From Clostridia bacterium (GTDB lineage Bacteria; Bacillota; Clostridia; Lachnospirales; Lachnospiraceae): 64,000 nucleotides of DNA. Both the position numbers and the translations under genes were made by a program. Positions within the stretch are counted from its first letter, which is position 1. Every line of letters starts with the position of its first letter. A model generated the notes under the pieces. The model was not told the origin of the DNA. It was given only the letters and a program-made list of their open reading frames with translations, and searched no databases. Positions 28,626-37,665 of the stretch are shown in pieces. The stretch spans positions 1-64,000 of the forward strand of contig CAJTDE010000014.1 of NCBI GenBank assembly GCA_910574835.1. The letters are read 5' to 3'.

Positions 28626-29653
28626 GTCTGGGGCGGATCTCTGTAAAAAAGATATTCCTGCTGACCTGGGGTGGTATGGCGATTTCTATGCTGGCCATTT
28701 GTGCCGTTCTCTTATGGATGACAGGCGAGAGTTGGGTGCTGATTGGCGGCGGGCTGCTGATGCTCTGTGCTCTTGCCTGGATGTTCCTTTTGACAGTTGT
28801 TTTCAGTAAACGGCTTTCCGTATTTACCAGGGAGCTGTGCCGGGCAATGGATCGGATGATAAGCGGAAGCGAAGAACTGATGCGTGCCGCGGACAGAGAA
28901 ACACTTTTTGCCCGTATCGGCTACCGTCTGTCCCGGCTGTACGATATCATGCAGGAGAACCGGCGGAAGGTGGATGAGGAACGGCAGGAGCTGCAGATGC
29001 TGGTATCGGATGTCTCCCATCAGGTGAAAACACCGGTAAGCAATCTGAAAATGGTGACGGATACACTGCTATCAAAGTCTGTCACAGAAGAAGAACAGCG
29101 GGAGTTCCTGCAGGGCATCCGGAACCAGACGGACAAGCTGGAATTTCTTTTTCAGGCCCTTGTGAAAACCTCCCGGTTGGAAACCGGGGCAATCCGGTTG
29201 GAAAAGAAAGAGGCCCCGCTGATCGATACGCTGGCGATGGCCTGCAGCGGCATCGTATATGCGGCGGAGAAAAAGAATATTTCCGTTACAGTGGACTGTC
29301 CGGAGGGGCTCCTCCTTTCCCACGACAGCAAATGGACGGCGGAAGCCGTGTTTAATCTGCTGGACAATGCGGTGAAGTATACCCCGGTGGGAGGAGCAAT
29401 CCGAATTTCGGTAGAGCAATGGGAAATGTATGTAAAACTTAGTGTGTCTGATACTGGCAAGGGTATTTCCGAGAGCAATCAGGCCGCAATTTTCCGGCGC
29501 TTCTATCGTGAGGAAGAAGTACATGAACAGCAGGGCGTGGGTATTGGCCTGTATCTGACCCGCGAGATCGTAACACGGCAGGGCGGCTATATCAAAGTAG
29601 TTTCAGAGCCGGGCAAGGGTTCGGAATTTTCCATTATGCTCCCTATAAGATAA
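28622..29653 (+). CDS. Sensor histidine kinase (HisKA type)
   Basis: This 343-residue kinase has two membrane segments near the N-terminus (residues 10-65) with almost no extracellular loop. A HAMP-like linker is followed by the H-box VSDVSHQVKTPVSNLK and an ATPase domain with LLDNAVKYTP, DTGKGI and GVGIGLYLTREI. The lack of an outside sensor domain is typical of intramembrane-sensing kinases that take their signal from a BceAB-type transporter. It is coupled to the response regulator by an ATGA overlap. Confidence 0.92.
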   Translation: MSLGRISVKKIFLLTWGGMAISMLAICAVLLWMTGESWVLIGGGLLMLCALAWMFLLTVVFSKRLSVFTRELCRAMDRMISGSEELMRAADRETLFARIGYRLSRLYDIMQENRRKVDEERQELQMLVSDVSHQVKTPVSNLKMVTDTLLSKSVTEEEQREFLQGIRNQTDKLEFLFQALVKTSRLETGAIRLEKKEAPLIDTLAMACSGIVYAAEKKNISVTVDCPEGLLLSHDSKWTAEAVFNLLDNAVKYTPVGGAIRISVEQWEMYVKLSVSDTGKGISESNQAAIFRRFYREEEVHEQQGVGIGLYLTREIVTRQGGYIKVVSEPGKGSEFSIMLPIR

Positions 29654-29740
29654 CACATGGCAGACAGACATTCCCTGTTGTCCGTCGTAAATTTTTTCGC
29701 AGCAGTGTGCCGATAAAGCTGCCGGTGGCAGGTTCCCGGC

Positions 29741-29800
29741 TGAAATGTCCGAGTCTTGTAACATTTCAGCCGCATTTTTTATGCCGCTTCGGACATTTCT
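29741..29800. promoter_or_regulatory. Inverted and direct ACATTT repeats before the ABC exporter
   Basis: TGAAATGT (29741-29748) and ACATTTCA (29761-29768) form an inverted repeat, and GGACATTT recurs near 29791, shortly before a TATAAT at 29816-29821. The pattern matches the motif before the response-regulator gene. Confidence 0.5.
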
Positions 29801-29904
29801 GTGACATTTGGATTTTATAATGCCCTTATCAACAGGCAAAAAGCCCTGGAACACCCCAGGGGTATACTTGTACGTCCTGAAAACAGGGAAAGGAGCATTT
29901 GATT

Positions 29905-30624
29905 ATGAATGTATTACAAGCAATCGAGCTGAAAAAGTATTATGGCGCCGAGCCAAACATTACCCGCGCCCTAGATGGCGTCAACCTCTCTGTGGAACAG
30001 GGTGAATTTGTAGCGATAGTCGGAACATCCGGCAGCGGTAAATCCACCTTGCTTAACATGATGGGCGGACTGGATACGCCCACGTCCGGCAGCGTCATTG
30101 TCCGTGGGGATGAACTGGCAAAAAAGAATGATGAGGAGCTGACCATCTTCCGCCGCCGCAACATCGGTTTTATATTCCAGAACTATAATCTTGTCCCAAT
30201 CCTGAATGTCTATGAAAATATTGTCCTGCCTGTGGAACTTGACGGTGACACGGCGGACGAGAAGTTCATGGACGAGATTGTGGAGATGCTGGCATTAGAA
30301 GATAAGCTTGAGCATATGCCAAACAACCTTTCCGGCGGACAGCAGCAGCGTGTCGCCATAGCCCGCGCCCTGATCACGAAACCCGCTATCATCCTGGCTG
30401 ACGAACCCACGGGCAACCTGGATTCCAAAACCAGCGCTGATGTACTGGGGCTTTTAAAACGTACCAGCATGGAGTTTAACCAGACCATTGTTATGATTAC
30501 CCACAATAACGAGATTGCCCAGCTTGCCGACCGGATCGTAAGGATCGAGGACGGCAGGATCATGGGATACAGCACCGGTACGGAACTGGAACAGGAGGCG
30601 GAAGATCATGATATGGCCTTTTGA
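29905..30624 (+). CDS. ABC transporter ATP-binding protein (BceA/LolD-like)
   Basis: The 239-residue ATPase has Walker A GTSGSGKST, Q-loop FIFQNYNLVP, signature LSGGQQQR and Walker B AIILADEPTGNLDS. This is the MacB/LolD/BceA group, which powers FtsX-type permeases. ATG 29905 follows AAAGGAG. It overlaps the permease gene by 17 bp. Confidence 0.93.
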   Translation: MNVLQAIELKKYYGAEPNITRALDGVNLSVEQGEFVAIVGTSGSGKSTLLNMMGGLDTPTSGSVIVRGDELAKKNDEELTIFRRRNIGFIFQNYNLVPILNVYENIVLPVELDGDTADEKFMDEIVEMLALEDKLEHMPNNLSGGQQQRVAIARALITKPAIILADEPTGNLDSKTSADVLGLLKRTSMEFNQTIVMITHNNEIAQLADRIVRIEDGRIMGYSTGTELEQEAEDHDMAF

Positions 30625-33001
30625 AAATGACACCAGCAGAGTGGAAAAGAAACTGGCAGGCCGCAGTATGAAAGCTGACAGGCGCAGAAGCGTTTTTATC
30701 ATTCTTACGATTGCCCTTGCCGTCTGTCTGATGGGAACCCTGTGTTTTATCTACTCGGCACAGCAGAAGAAGACACTGGACAATATCCTGGGACAGTATC
30801 AGGCCGGCTGCGACGGACTGACAAGAGAAGAGGTCACCCGGCTTGTGGATACGGGCAGGTTTGAAAAATGGGGGTATACAGTAGATGCCGGTTCTGTCCG
30901 CCATGAGGACAGCGTATTGAACGTCAGTTTTGTCAGTCCTGAGATGATTGATCTGATGGGATACGGCAAAATTACCGGGACTTATCCCCAGGCAGAAAAC
31001 GAGCTTTGTGTAGAGCGCTCTTTTTTCGGCTATTTTAACCTTCCGGCAGAAATCGGCCGGAAGGTTACCCTGAACCTTGACGGCGGCGAGAAACTCTATA
31101 CCATCACAGGCATTCTGGAATCGGAGAATAGCAACCGGATTTTCATGGTCTGGATTCCGGAGATTGCGGTGGATACAGGCATTCACCCGGCTTCTTATGA
31201 GCTGCGCTTCCGTTTTGAAGGGGGCCAGGTAATGGAGCCGGAAAGACTTCGTGCAGACATCGAACGGTTTTTCGCAGAAATGGGAATACCGGCGGATCGG
31301 ACCTTTTACAGCTCCAGCTATTTTGGAATGGTGGATATTTATCTGGGAAGCGGAATGGAGATTTATGTCCTGTCGGTACTGATTGCTGTCATCTGTGCTA
31401 TCGTGATTTACAATATTTTTTACATCTCCGTGATGGGAAAAATGCGGGAATACGGGCGCTTAAAAGTGCTTGGAACAACGCCGCAGCAGTTAAAGCGGGT
31501 GGTAAAGCGGGAGAGGCGATTTCTGACTGCCCTGGCAGTTCCCCTCGGACTGATCCTTGCCGCAGTGATCGCACGGATTGCAGTACCCGGTTACTGGTCC
31601 TGGCGTGACAATATCCGGTCCGCAATAGTTATTCTATTTCTGACTTATGGAATGGTTCTGGCTGCCACCGGAAAGCCCTTATCTATGATAGGAAAAGTAT
31701 CTGCTATTGAAGCTATCCGGACCACTGCCTATTCCGGGTATCAGGGACGCAGTATTTCCGGACAGCAGCACCGCCGCCTGACCATAACCAGACTGGCCCT
31801 GATGAACTTCTCCCGGAACCGCAAAAAAGCTTTTGTGACGGCTCTGTCCTTAAGCCTGACAGGGGTTTTGCTTCTGTGTATTTCCGCCTATGCAAATTCG
31901 GTGGATGTAGAAGAAATGGCCAGGTCCCAGTTTGGAGACAGGAGCCAGTACCTTTTACAATATGAAGATTACGCAGGCCGGGAATTTTATGAGATGCAGA
32001 AAGATAATCCTTTGGGACAGGATCAGCAAAAAGAACTCGCCTCTATTTTGAATGTGGATTACGTCACGGCATATGGTATGGCTTGTGTGGAAATCCCTGC
32101 CATCAGCGAAATCCCGGGCAACCGTGAGCATGAGCCTTTTATTGTCAGGGGAATTGACCGGGAGGATATGGCGAAGATGTATGCTGACAGAGCAGTTCTT
32201 GAGGGAACTGCAGATTACCGGCAGCTTGTGGATGGAAACGGCATTCTGGTCTGCCCGTCAGGCGGATCGCTGAAAGAGATTTACAGGACAGACTATCAGG
32301 TCGGGGATACCGTCACCGTTTCCTGTTACAACGGACAGAGAAAGACTTATACCGTGATGGGGATTGTCGAGAACGTTCCAATCTGCAACACAGCTCATTT
32401 CTTTATTCTGCCGGAGGAAGAACTGTCCGTCCTTTATCCGGAAATATCGGATTTTACAGGCTGTGTAAATCTCCACACAGAACAGGACAGTGAACAGCTG
32501 CGGCGGGCAGTATTCGGCGCTGTGTCCGATGAACGGGTGGGAGTCTCCAGCCTTTATGACCTGACGGCTGAGCTTAAGACCGGCATGCGCGGGGAACTGA
32601 CCCGGCTCTACGGTATTCTGGTCTTTATCTTTGTGTTTGCCCTGATCAATCTTGCCAACACGCTGATTACCAATCTTCTTACCCGCCAGCAGGAATTTGG
32701 CGTGTTCCAGTCCGTTGGCATGAGCGGCCGTCAGCTGTCCCGGATGCTGTCCTTTGAGTGCCTGTATTATGTGGGGATCACGCTGCTTGTGACCCTGACA
32801 CTGGGAACCGCGTGCAGCCTGGCCTTGTGCAGGGTATTTGATCAGATTGGCATGTTTGGGAAACTCACGTACCATTTCCCAGTGTTCCAGGTTCTGGTGT
32901 TTGCAGCTGCGCTGTTTCTGGTGCAGGCGGTATTCTCGGTCTGTGCGGTTCGATATATCGGAAGGCTTTCCCTTGTGGAGCGGATCAGGGCAATGGAGTG
33001 A
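30608..33001 (+). CDS. FtsX-type ABC permease, two FtsX domains
   Basis: At 797 residues the permease has an N-terminal membrane anchor, a periplasmic-type MacB_PCD domain, then an FtsX triple-helix unit (about 245-365), a second anchor (about 400-420), a second outside domain and a final FtsX unit (about 670-790). In ARLKVLGTTPQQLKRVVKRE-like and FGVFQSVGMSGRQLSRML segments the cytoplasmic coupling helices can be seen. Such transporters commonly confer or sense resistance to cell-wall-active peptides. It lies between an OmpR-type and a LytTR-type two-component system. Confidence 0.9.
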   Translation: MIWPFENDTSRVEKKLAGRSMKADRRRSVFIILTIALAVCLMGTLCFIYSAQQKKTLDNILGQYQAGCDGLTREEVTRLVDTGRFEKWGYTVDAGSVRHEDSVLNVSFVSPEMIDLMGYGKITGTYPQAENELCVERSFFGYFNLPAEIGRKVTLNLDGGEKLYTITGILESENSNRIFMVWIPEIAVDTGIHPASYELRFRFEGGQVMEPERLRADIERFFAEMGIPADRTFYSSSYFGMVDIYLGSGMEIYVLSVLIAVICAIVIYNIFYISVMGKMREYGRLKVLGTTPQQLKRVVKRERRFLTALAVPLGLILAAVIARIAVPGYWSWRDNIRSAIVILFLTYGMVLAATGKPLSMIGKVSAIEAIRTTAYSGYQGRSISGQQHRRLTITRLALMNFSRNRKKAFVTALSLSLTGVLLLCISAYANSVDVEEMARSQFGDRSQYLLQYEDYAGREFYEMQKDNPLGQDQQKELASILNVDYVTAYGMACVEIPAISEIPGNREHEPFIVRGIDREDMAKMYADRAVLEGTADYRQLVDGNGILVCPSGGSLKEIYRTDYQVGDTVTVSCYNGQRKTYTVMGIVENVPICNTAHFFILPEEELSVLYPEISDFTGCVNLHTEQDSEQLRRAVFGAVSDERVGVSSLYDLTAELKTGMRGELTRLYGILVFIFVFALINLANTLITNLLTRQQEFGVFQSVGMSGRQLSRMLSFECLYYVGITLLVTLTLGTACSLALCRVFDQIGMFGKLTYHFPVFQVLVFAAALFLVQAVFSVCAVRYIGRLSLVERIRAME

Positions 33002-33059
33002 TTGATAGATTTTTATTCAGTATTTTACAGCAGCAGATAAACATTTCACAGCAATCTGA

Positions 33060-33088
33060 TTGTTTTGGCGTTTTTAACAGGATATAAT
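33060..33088 (+). promoter_or_regulatory. Promoter before the LytTR response regulator
   Basis: TTGTTT and TATAAT are 17 bp apart. ACATTTCACA, similar to the motif of the preceding block, lies at 33041-33050 just upstream of the -35. Confidence 0.55.
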
Positions 33089-33161
33089 AAAATATTAATC
33101 TATGCCGGTATTAAAAGAGTATCTTTTGCCGCTGACGAGATCAGGACGAGGAGGTGATGCA

Positions 33162-33866
33162 TTGATCCGTATTGCAATCTGCGATGATGAAAAACATATG
33201 TCTGAGCATATAAGGTCCTTTGTTTCTGATTTCTTTCGTAAAAAGAACCGGGAGATCAGCCTCCGTATGTTTTCCGGCGGCGAAGAGCTGCTGAGCTACA
33301 ATGGGCAGATCGACCTCCTGTTTCTGGATATCCAGATGAAGGACATGGACGGTATGGAAACGGCAAGGAAGCTGAGGGCTGGTCGGTTCCGTGGAGTTTT
33401 AATCTTCATTACGGTTTTGAAAGAGATGGTATTCCAGTCTTTTGAGGTACAGGCCTACGATTATCTGGTCAAGCCGGTGGATAAAAAACAGTTTGAAAAG
33501 ACAATGGAGCGCCTTTACGCTTCCATGCAAAACGCCAGCGAAGACAGCCTGCTGGTGCAAAAGGGATATGAGGGGCGCATCATCCCAAAGGATGAGATTG
33601 TCTTCTGTGAGATCATAGACAGGAAAATATATTTGAACCTGGCTTCCGGCGAGGTTGTTGATTATTATGAGCGGATTGAAAATCTGGAAACAAAGCTGGA
33701 CAACCGTTTTTACCGGTGCCACAGGAGCTATCTTATCAACCTGAAACATTTAAAAGGCTATAAAAATGGGACTGCCTGTATGGATAATGGCAAAGACATT
33801 CCCGTATCACGGCTGCGGAGCAAGGAGTTCTCCGGCGTTGTCCTGCAGTATATGAAGAACATCTGA
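33162..33866 (+). CDS. LytTR-type response regulator (AgrA/VirR-like)
   Basis: The receiver domain has CDDEK and the phosphorylated aspartate in LLFLDIQMKDMDG. The C-terminal 100 residues are a LytTR DNA-binding domain (IVFCEIIDRKIYLNL, RCHRSYLINLKHLKGY). The start is taken as TTG 33162, since AGGAGGTGAT lies just before it and the receiver domain begins at the next residues. Relatives act with GHKL kinases in quorum or peptide sensing, and such a kinase follows. No AgrB/AgrD-like genes were found. Confidence 0.9.
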   Translation: MIRIAICDDEKHMSEHIRSFVSDFFRKKNREISLRMFSGGEELLSYNGQIDLLFLDIQMKDMDGMETARKLRAGRFRGVLIFITVLKEMVFQSFEVQAYDYLVKPVDKKQFEKTMERLYASMQNASEDSLLVQKGYEGRIIPKDEIVFCEIIDRKIYLNLASGEVVDYYERIENLETKLDNRFYRCHRSYLINLKHLKGYKNGTACMDNGKDIPVSRLRSKEFSGVVLQYMKNI

Positions 33867-34035
33867 GATCTGTAGTTGTTTCAATCAGAATTGCGCATTT
33901 ACTGAGCAATTTGTGCGAAAGCGTACAGACTGCAGGAGCAATCTCTATTGCCGAAGGAAATTTTTGTGGGATTGCGGAATATCTGTGAAGGAACTGAACA
34001 GATATGCAGAGTTTTTACATGCGGGGGCAGGTAAC

Positions 34036-35373
34036 ATGGTCGAATATTTAGATTTTTTCAATATATATATTATAGGCTTCATTGAGGGGGTCTTTCAGTT
34101 TTATTTCCTGGCAAAAACCCTGAAAAAGAAACTTTTGTATCCATTCTATTTTTTGTTTGGAGTATGTGCGGTGATTGCCACTCGCTTTCTTTCAGTTGGC
34201 ACGGTGACTGGCTTCGTGGTGATGGTATTTCTTCTTACGGTATGTGGGATCTTAGTCTGCCATGCGGATTTTAAGTCTTCCCTTCTGTATGCAGCCTTGA
34301 CAACTGAAATCATGCTGCTCTGCTATGGGATTGTGAAATCTCTGATAGGCCTGTTATACACATGGCTGCCATTTTTTTTCTATGATACGGCCGGTATTGC
34401 GGCCATGCTGGTCAGCGAGGCCGCATCCCTTTTGCTGACGGGGGCTTGTTATTATATAGTGTATCGCTATTTTTCCGACTATACCGCATCGGAAATGCAG
34501 CAAATGTTTCTGGTTTTCATTCCGATCCTGATGATCTTTATTATGAGTGAGTATATTAATACGCTTTCATTTGATTACCGGTATGTGGTCTTAGAGGAGG
34601 ACGGATCTTTCGAGTATCTGCTCAGTCACTGGCAGCTGCTTGCAATGCATCTTTTGGGACTTTTAAGCCTGTTTTGTATCTTGTTCTCTTATAAGAAACT
34701 GCAGCAGAATTTCCGCCTCAGCACTGAAATTTCACTGCTGGAACAGGAAGAACACTCCCTGAACCGGTATGTGGAAGAGGCGAAAACCCGCTACGATGAA
34801 ACAAAGTCGTTCCGCCATGACATCAGGAATCACATCGCAGTGGTGAAAAATCTTCTGCAGAGCGGGAAACTGGAAGAAGCGGTAAGCTATATGGAAGATA
34901 TGGATGATATGGCGGAAAAAATGTCATTCCCCTGCAGTACCAATAATCCGGTAGTGGATATTTTGGTGGGAAACAAGCTGGGGATAGCCAAAAGCATGGG
35001 GATCGATGTGGACTGTTCCCTCCTTCTGCCATATCCCTGCAGTCTGCGGGATATTGATATCTGTATTATCCTGTCAAATGCACTGGACAATGCGATTCAG
35101 GCAGTAAAAAGGCTGGATGCCGGTATGGAAAAATATATTCAGGTGTCCGGGCGTATCCAGGGAGATTTCCTTATGATGGAAGTAGAAAACAGCTTTCATG
35201 GGAAAGGTGCATTCAAAAAAGGGACAGGTCTGTCGAATGTAAAGAAGGTGGCTGAAAAATATGGCGGCGCCATGAGTATCGAGACACAGGAGAATAAATT
35301 CGTCCTCCATGTGCTGCTGATCCTTTCACAGCATCCGGAAGGTATCCTGCGGCAAATGGATTACAGAAGATAA
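34036..35373 (+). CDS. GHKL sensor kinase (AgrC-like)
   Basis: This 445-residue kinase has about six membrane helices in its first 220 residues and a coiled segment (STEISLLEQEEHSLNRYVEE). The H-box is FRHDIRNHIAVVKN and the ATPase has LSNALDNAIQAVK and GTGLSNVKKVAEKYGG. This is the AgrC/NatK-type layout. I chose ATG 34036, where the first membrane helix begins. It probably pairs with the LytTR regulator 169 bp upstream. Confidence 0.9.
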   Translation: MVEYLDFFNIYIIGFIEGVFQFYFLAKTLKKKLLYPFYFLFGVCAVIATRFLSVGTVTGFVVMVFLLTVCGILVCHADFKSSLLYAALTTEIMLLCYGIVKSLIGLLYTWLPFFFYDTAGIAAMLVSEAASLLLTGACYYIVYRYFSDYTASEMQQMFLVFIPILMIFIMSEYINTLSFDYRYVVLEEDGSFEYLLSHWQLLAMHLLGLLSLFCILFSYKKLQQNFRLSTEISLLEQEEHSLNRYVEEAKTRYDETKSFRHDIRNHIAVVKNLLQSGKLEEAVSYMEDMDDMAEKMSFPCSTNNPVVDILVGNKLGIAKSMGIDVDCSLLLPYPCSLRDIDICIILSNALDNAIQAVKRLDAGMEKYIQVSGRIQGDFLMMEVENSFHGKGAFKKGTGLSNVKKVAEKYGGAMSIETQENKFVLHVLLILSQHPEGILRQMDYRR

Positions 35374-35486
35374 CTGAAAAAGGAATGAAGGAGTGTGTTA
35401 TCAGGTTTGGAAAGTTGAAACTCTTAAAGTGGGACATAGATTCAGAAAGTTCTTAATTTTTGTAATCATTCGAGAGGAGAATGGCA

Positions 35487-35693
35487 ATGAGTAAATACAA
35501 CGCTTTGTGGGAATATGTGCAGAAAAGCGGAAAAGAATCTTTTCAGTTGACCTTTGAGGAGATTCAGAAGATTGCGGGGGCGCCGATTGACCACTCTTTC
35601 CTGAAATACAAAAAAGAATTGGCGGACTATGGTTATCAGGTCGGGAAAATATCCATGAAAGAGCAGACGGTATGTTTCCATAAGGCTGACTGA
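35487..35693 (+). CDS. Small DUF7662-like protein
   Basis: The 68-residue protein reads MSKYNALWEYVQKSG, then LTFEEIQKIAGAPIDHSFL and KYKKELADYGY, typical of small conserved proteins seen near mobile or stress genes in Firmicutes. ATG 35487 is 8 nt after GAGAGGAG. The possible helix-turn-helix-like middle would suit DNA or protein contact, but the function is not known. Confidence 0.65.
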   Translation: MSKYNALWEYVQKSGKESFQLTFEEIQKIAGAPIDHSFLKYKKELADYGYQVGKISMKEQTVCFHKAD

Positions 35694-35726
35694 TAATTGC
35701 TGTGCTGCTAAGAAAAAGGAAGAGGA

Positions 35727-35978
35727 ATGAAAAAAGGTAACTGTATGGGAAGAAACATAAAATGCAAACCGGATCATTTGTGCATTGCAATATTCATGCT
35801 TTGTTTGTCCGTGAGGTTTGCAGAATATTTTCTGATTGAAACAGATAAAACGGCTATTGGAGAAAATGTGCTTCATAAAGTAGTTGGAATTGTTTGCTTT
35901 GCTATTTCATATGGCCTGGAATTGGTGATTTTTATTCTGCAATCCGTATTTTGGTTAGTAACATCTTCATGCGGTTAG
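35727..35978 (+). CDS. Small membrane protein, unknown
   Basis: The 83-residue product has a basic start and two hydrophobic segments (about residues 20-38 and 50-78). AGAGGA precedes ATG 35727. I recognise no family. It sits at the end of the sensor block, convergent with a TetR gene. Confidence 0.45.
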   Translation: MKKGNCMGRNIKCKPDHLCIAIFMLCLSVRFAEYFLIETDKTAIGENVLHKVVGIVCFAISYGLELVIFILQSVFWLVTSSCG

Positions 35979-36038
35979 CAATAACTAACCAATGTGCAAA
36001 AATTATAGGGCAGATTGCCCTAACGAGTTTATTCGTTT

Positions 36039-36656
36039 TTATTGCCCCATAATTTTCATCCACCCGGCAGTATAGAATGCTCTCATTTCTTTCAGATAAT
36101 GCTTTGCTTCTTCAAGCGGCATTTCATGTATAATCAGCTCAAAAAAGGTGTTAAACATTCCTGTAATCAAGATATGTTCCAACCGTTCATCAATGGGCGG
36201 CGCAGGTCTGCCTAACTTTTCAAGAACCGCTAAATAATCATGGGTTCCCTTTGTTTCGATTTCCACCATTTCATCAATCAGTTTTGAAAAACGTGTTCCC
36301 TCCGAACAGCAAAGTATGAGCTTAAATTCATTCAAGTGTTCATAGGCATACAAGAGCATTTCGTACATATACACGCCGGAAGTAGAAGTGAGATTGTCGG
36401 GCTGTTCCTCCGGCGGGATTTCTGCAAATTCTTTCTGCGCCTTGCAAAAGAGTTTCAATAAGAAATTGTAGTGTTCGCCTACCAGTGCTTCAAATAAATC
36501 TTCCTTGCTGTCATAGTAACCATAAAATGCACCCGTTGTCACGCCCGCCGTTTTGACAATGTTCCGCAAGGAAGCGGACTTATAACCTTTTTCAAGAAAT
36601 TCCTGCATAGCGGCTGAAAGGATTAAATGTAGTGTTGTCTGTTCTTCTTCGCTCAT
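36039..36656 (-). CDS. TetR family regulator of the adjacent ABC exporter
   Basis: The 205-residue protein has a TetR helix-turn-helix (MQEFLEKGYKSASLRNIVKT, then AGVTTGAFYGYYDSKEDLF) and a helical ligand domain. It is divergent from the BceAB-type genes at 36906, and a perfect palindrome at 36672-36690 next to its start, with a further half-site at 36696-36705, should be its operator. Confidence 0.9.
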   Translation of the reverse strand: MSEEEQTTLHLILSAAMQEFLEKGYKSASLRNIVKTAGVTTGAFYGYYDSKEDLFEALVGEHYNFLLKLFCKAQKEFAEIPPEEQPDNLTSTSGVYMYEMLLYAYEHLNEFKLILCCSEGTRFSKLIDEMVEIETKGTHDYLAVLEKLGRPAPPIDERLEHILITGMFNTFFELIIHEMPLEEAKHYLKEMRAFYTAGWMKIMGQ

Positions 36657-36671
36657 TTTCTCACCCTCTTC

Positions 36672-36690
36672 TATATAACATCGTTATATA
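36672..36690. promoter_or_regulatory. TetR operator (TATATAAC-N3-GTTATATA)
   Basis: Two perfect 8-bp arms with a 3-bp centre lie 16 bp before the TetR start codon. GTTATATAAT repeats a half-site at 36696-36705. Confidence 0.65.
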
Positions 36691-36796
36691 TCACTGTTAT
36701 ATAATATTGCAAATCAGAGAGTTTGTCAATGGCTCAAAAAAATTTTGCTGATTTATTCTGTGGCGCTGGCATTTATCTTTTCCATCCTGCTTTTTT

Positions 36797-36847
36797 AAAA
36801 GAATGAGTAAATTACGCAAAAAATCTGCGTAATTTACTCATTCTTTT
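36797..36847. terminator. 22-bp perfect inverted repeat, bidirectional terminator-like
   Basis: AAAAGAATGAGTAAATTACG (and two more bases) pairs perfectly with its complement across a 7-nt loop, with T-rich ends on both strands. It lies between the divergent TetR and ABC genes. Its place upstream of both genes is unusual for a terminator, so it may be an attenuator or a regulatory structure. Confidence 0.55.
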
Positions 36848-36905
36848 TTACACCCCCAAAATTATAATACTGTTATCAAAAAAGCAGCAAAGGAGAATAA
36901 AAGAA

Positions 36906-37655
36906 GTGGCTACATTATTGGAAGCGAAAAATGTAACAAAAATTTATGCGAAATCACAGCGCCCAAGCCTTAACAAAGTATCGTTCAGCGTAACGGACGG
37001 CGAATTTATTGCTATTATGGGTGCTTCCGGATCAGGAAAGACAACATTGCTTAATGTTCTTTCTACTATTGATACACCCACAAGCGGCAGCATTACAATA
37101 AACGGTGTTAATCTTAAAAATCTGACCGATTCCAAAGCAGCGGATTTCCGCAGGGATAATCTGGGGTTTATTTTCCAGGAATATCTGCTGTTAGACAGCC
37201 TTACTATTTTTGAGAATATCGCTGTTCCACTGACTTTACGGAAACTCCCACCAAAAAAAATAGAAAACATGATACGGAGCCTGGCGAAAAGCTTTGGTAT
37301 TGACGCACAGTTAGAAAAATATCCAAGTGAGCTTTCTGGCGGGCAAAGGCAGCGTGCTTCCGCTCTAAGGGCTATTGTGAAACATCCAAGCATTTTATTT
37401 GCAGACGAACCGACCGGGGCATTGGATTCAAGTTCCGCAACAGATTTGCTGAACACTTTAAAGGAATCAAACGAAAGTCTCCATACTACGATACTAATGG
37501 TCACACATGATGCTTATGCTGCAAGTTTTGCTGACCGCATCCTGATTTTTAAAGACGGCTGCATCATTCAGGAATTATTGAAACAAAATGCTGACAGGCG
37601 TGCATTCTATGAATCCATTGCACAGACAACCGCAAAATTAGACACAGAAAGGTAG
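36906..37655 (+). CDS. ABC transporter ATP-binding protein (BceA-like)
   Basis: The 249-residue ATPase has Walker A GASGSGKTT, Q-loop FIFQEYLLLD, signature LSGGQRQR and Walker B ILFADEPTGALDS, the pattern of BceA peptide-antibiotic exporters. The start is GTG 36906, behind AAAGGAG. A TATAAT at 36863-36868 is a likely -10 box. The permease follows 10 bp later. Confidence 0.93.
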   Translation: MATLLEAKNVTKIYAKSQRPSLNKVSFSVTDGEFIAIMGASGSGKTTLLNVLSTIDTPTSGSITINGVNLKNLTDSKAADFRRDNLGFIFQEYLLLDSLTIFENIAVPLTLRKLPPKKIENMIRSLAKSFGIDAQLEKYPSELSGGQRQRASALRAIVKHPSILFADEPTGALDSSSATDLLNTLKESNESLHTTILMVTHDAYAASFADRILIFKDGCIIQELLKQNADRRAFYESIAQTTAKLDTER

Positions 37656-37665
37656 GGAAGTACCC

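Noticed and set aside
33867-34035. Longer N-terminus for the GHKL kinase from 33913
   Set aside because: The added residues are cysteine- and arginine-rich and unlike any AgrC start, and the first membrane helix begins at ATG 34036.
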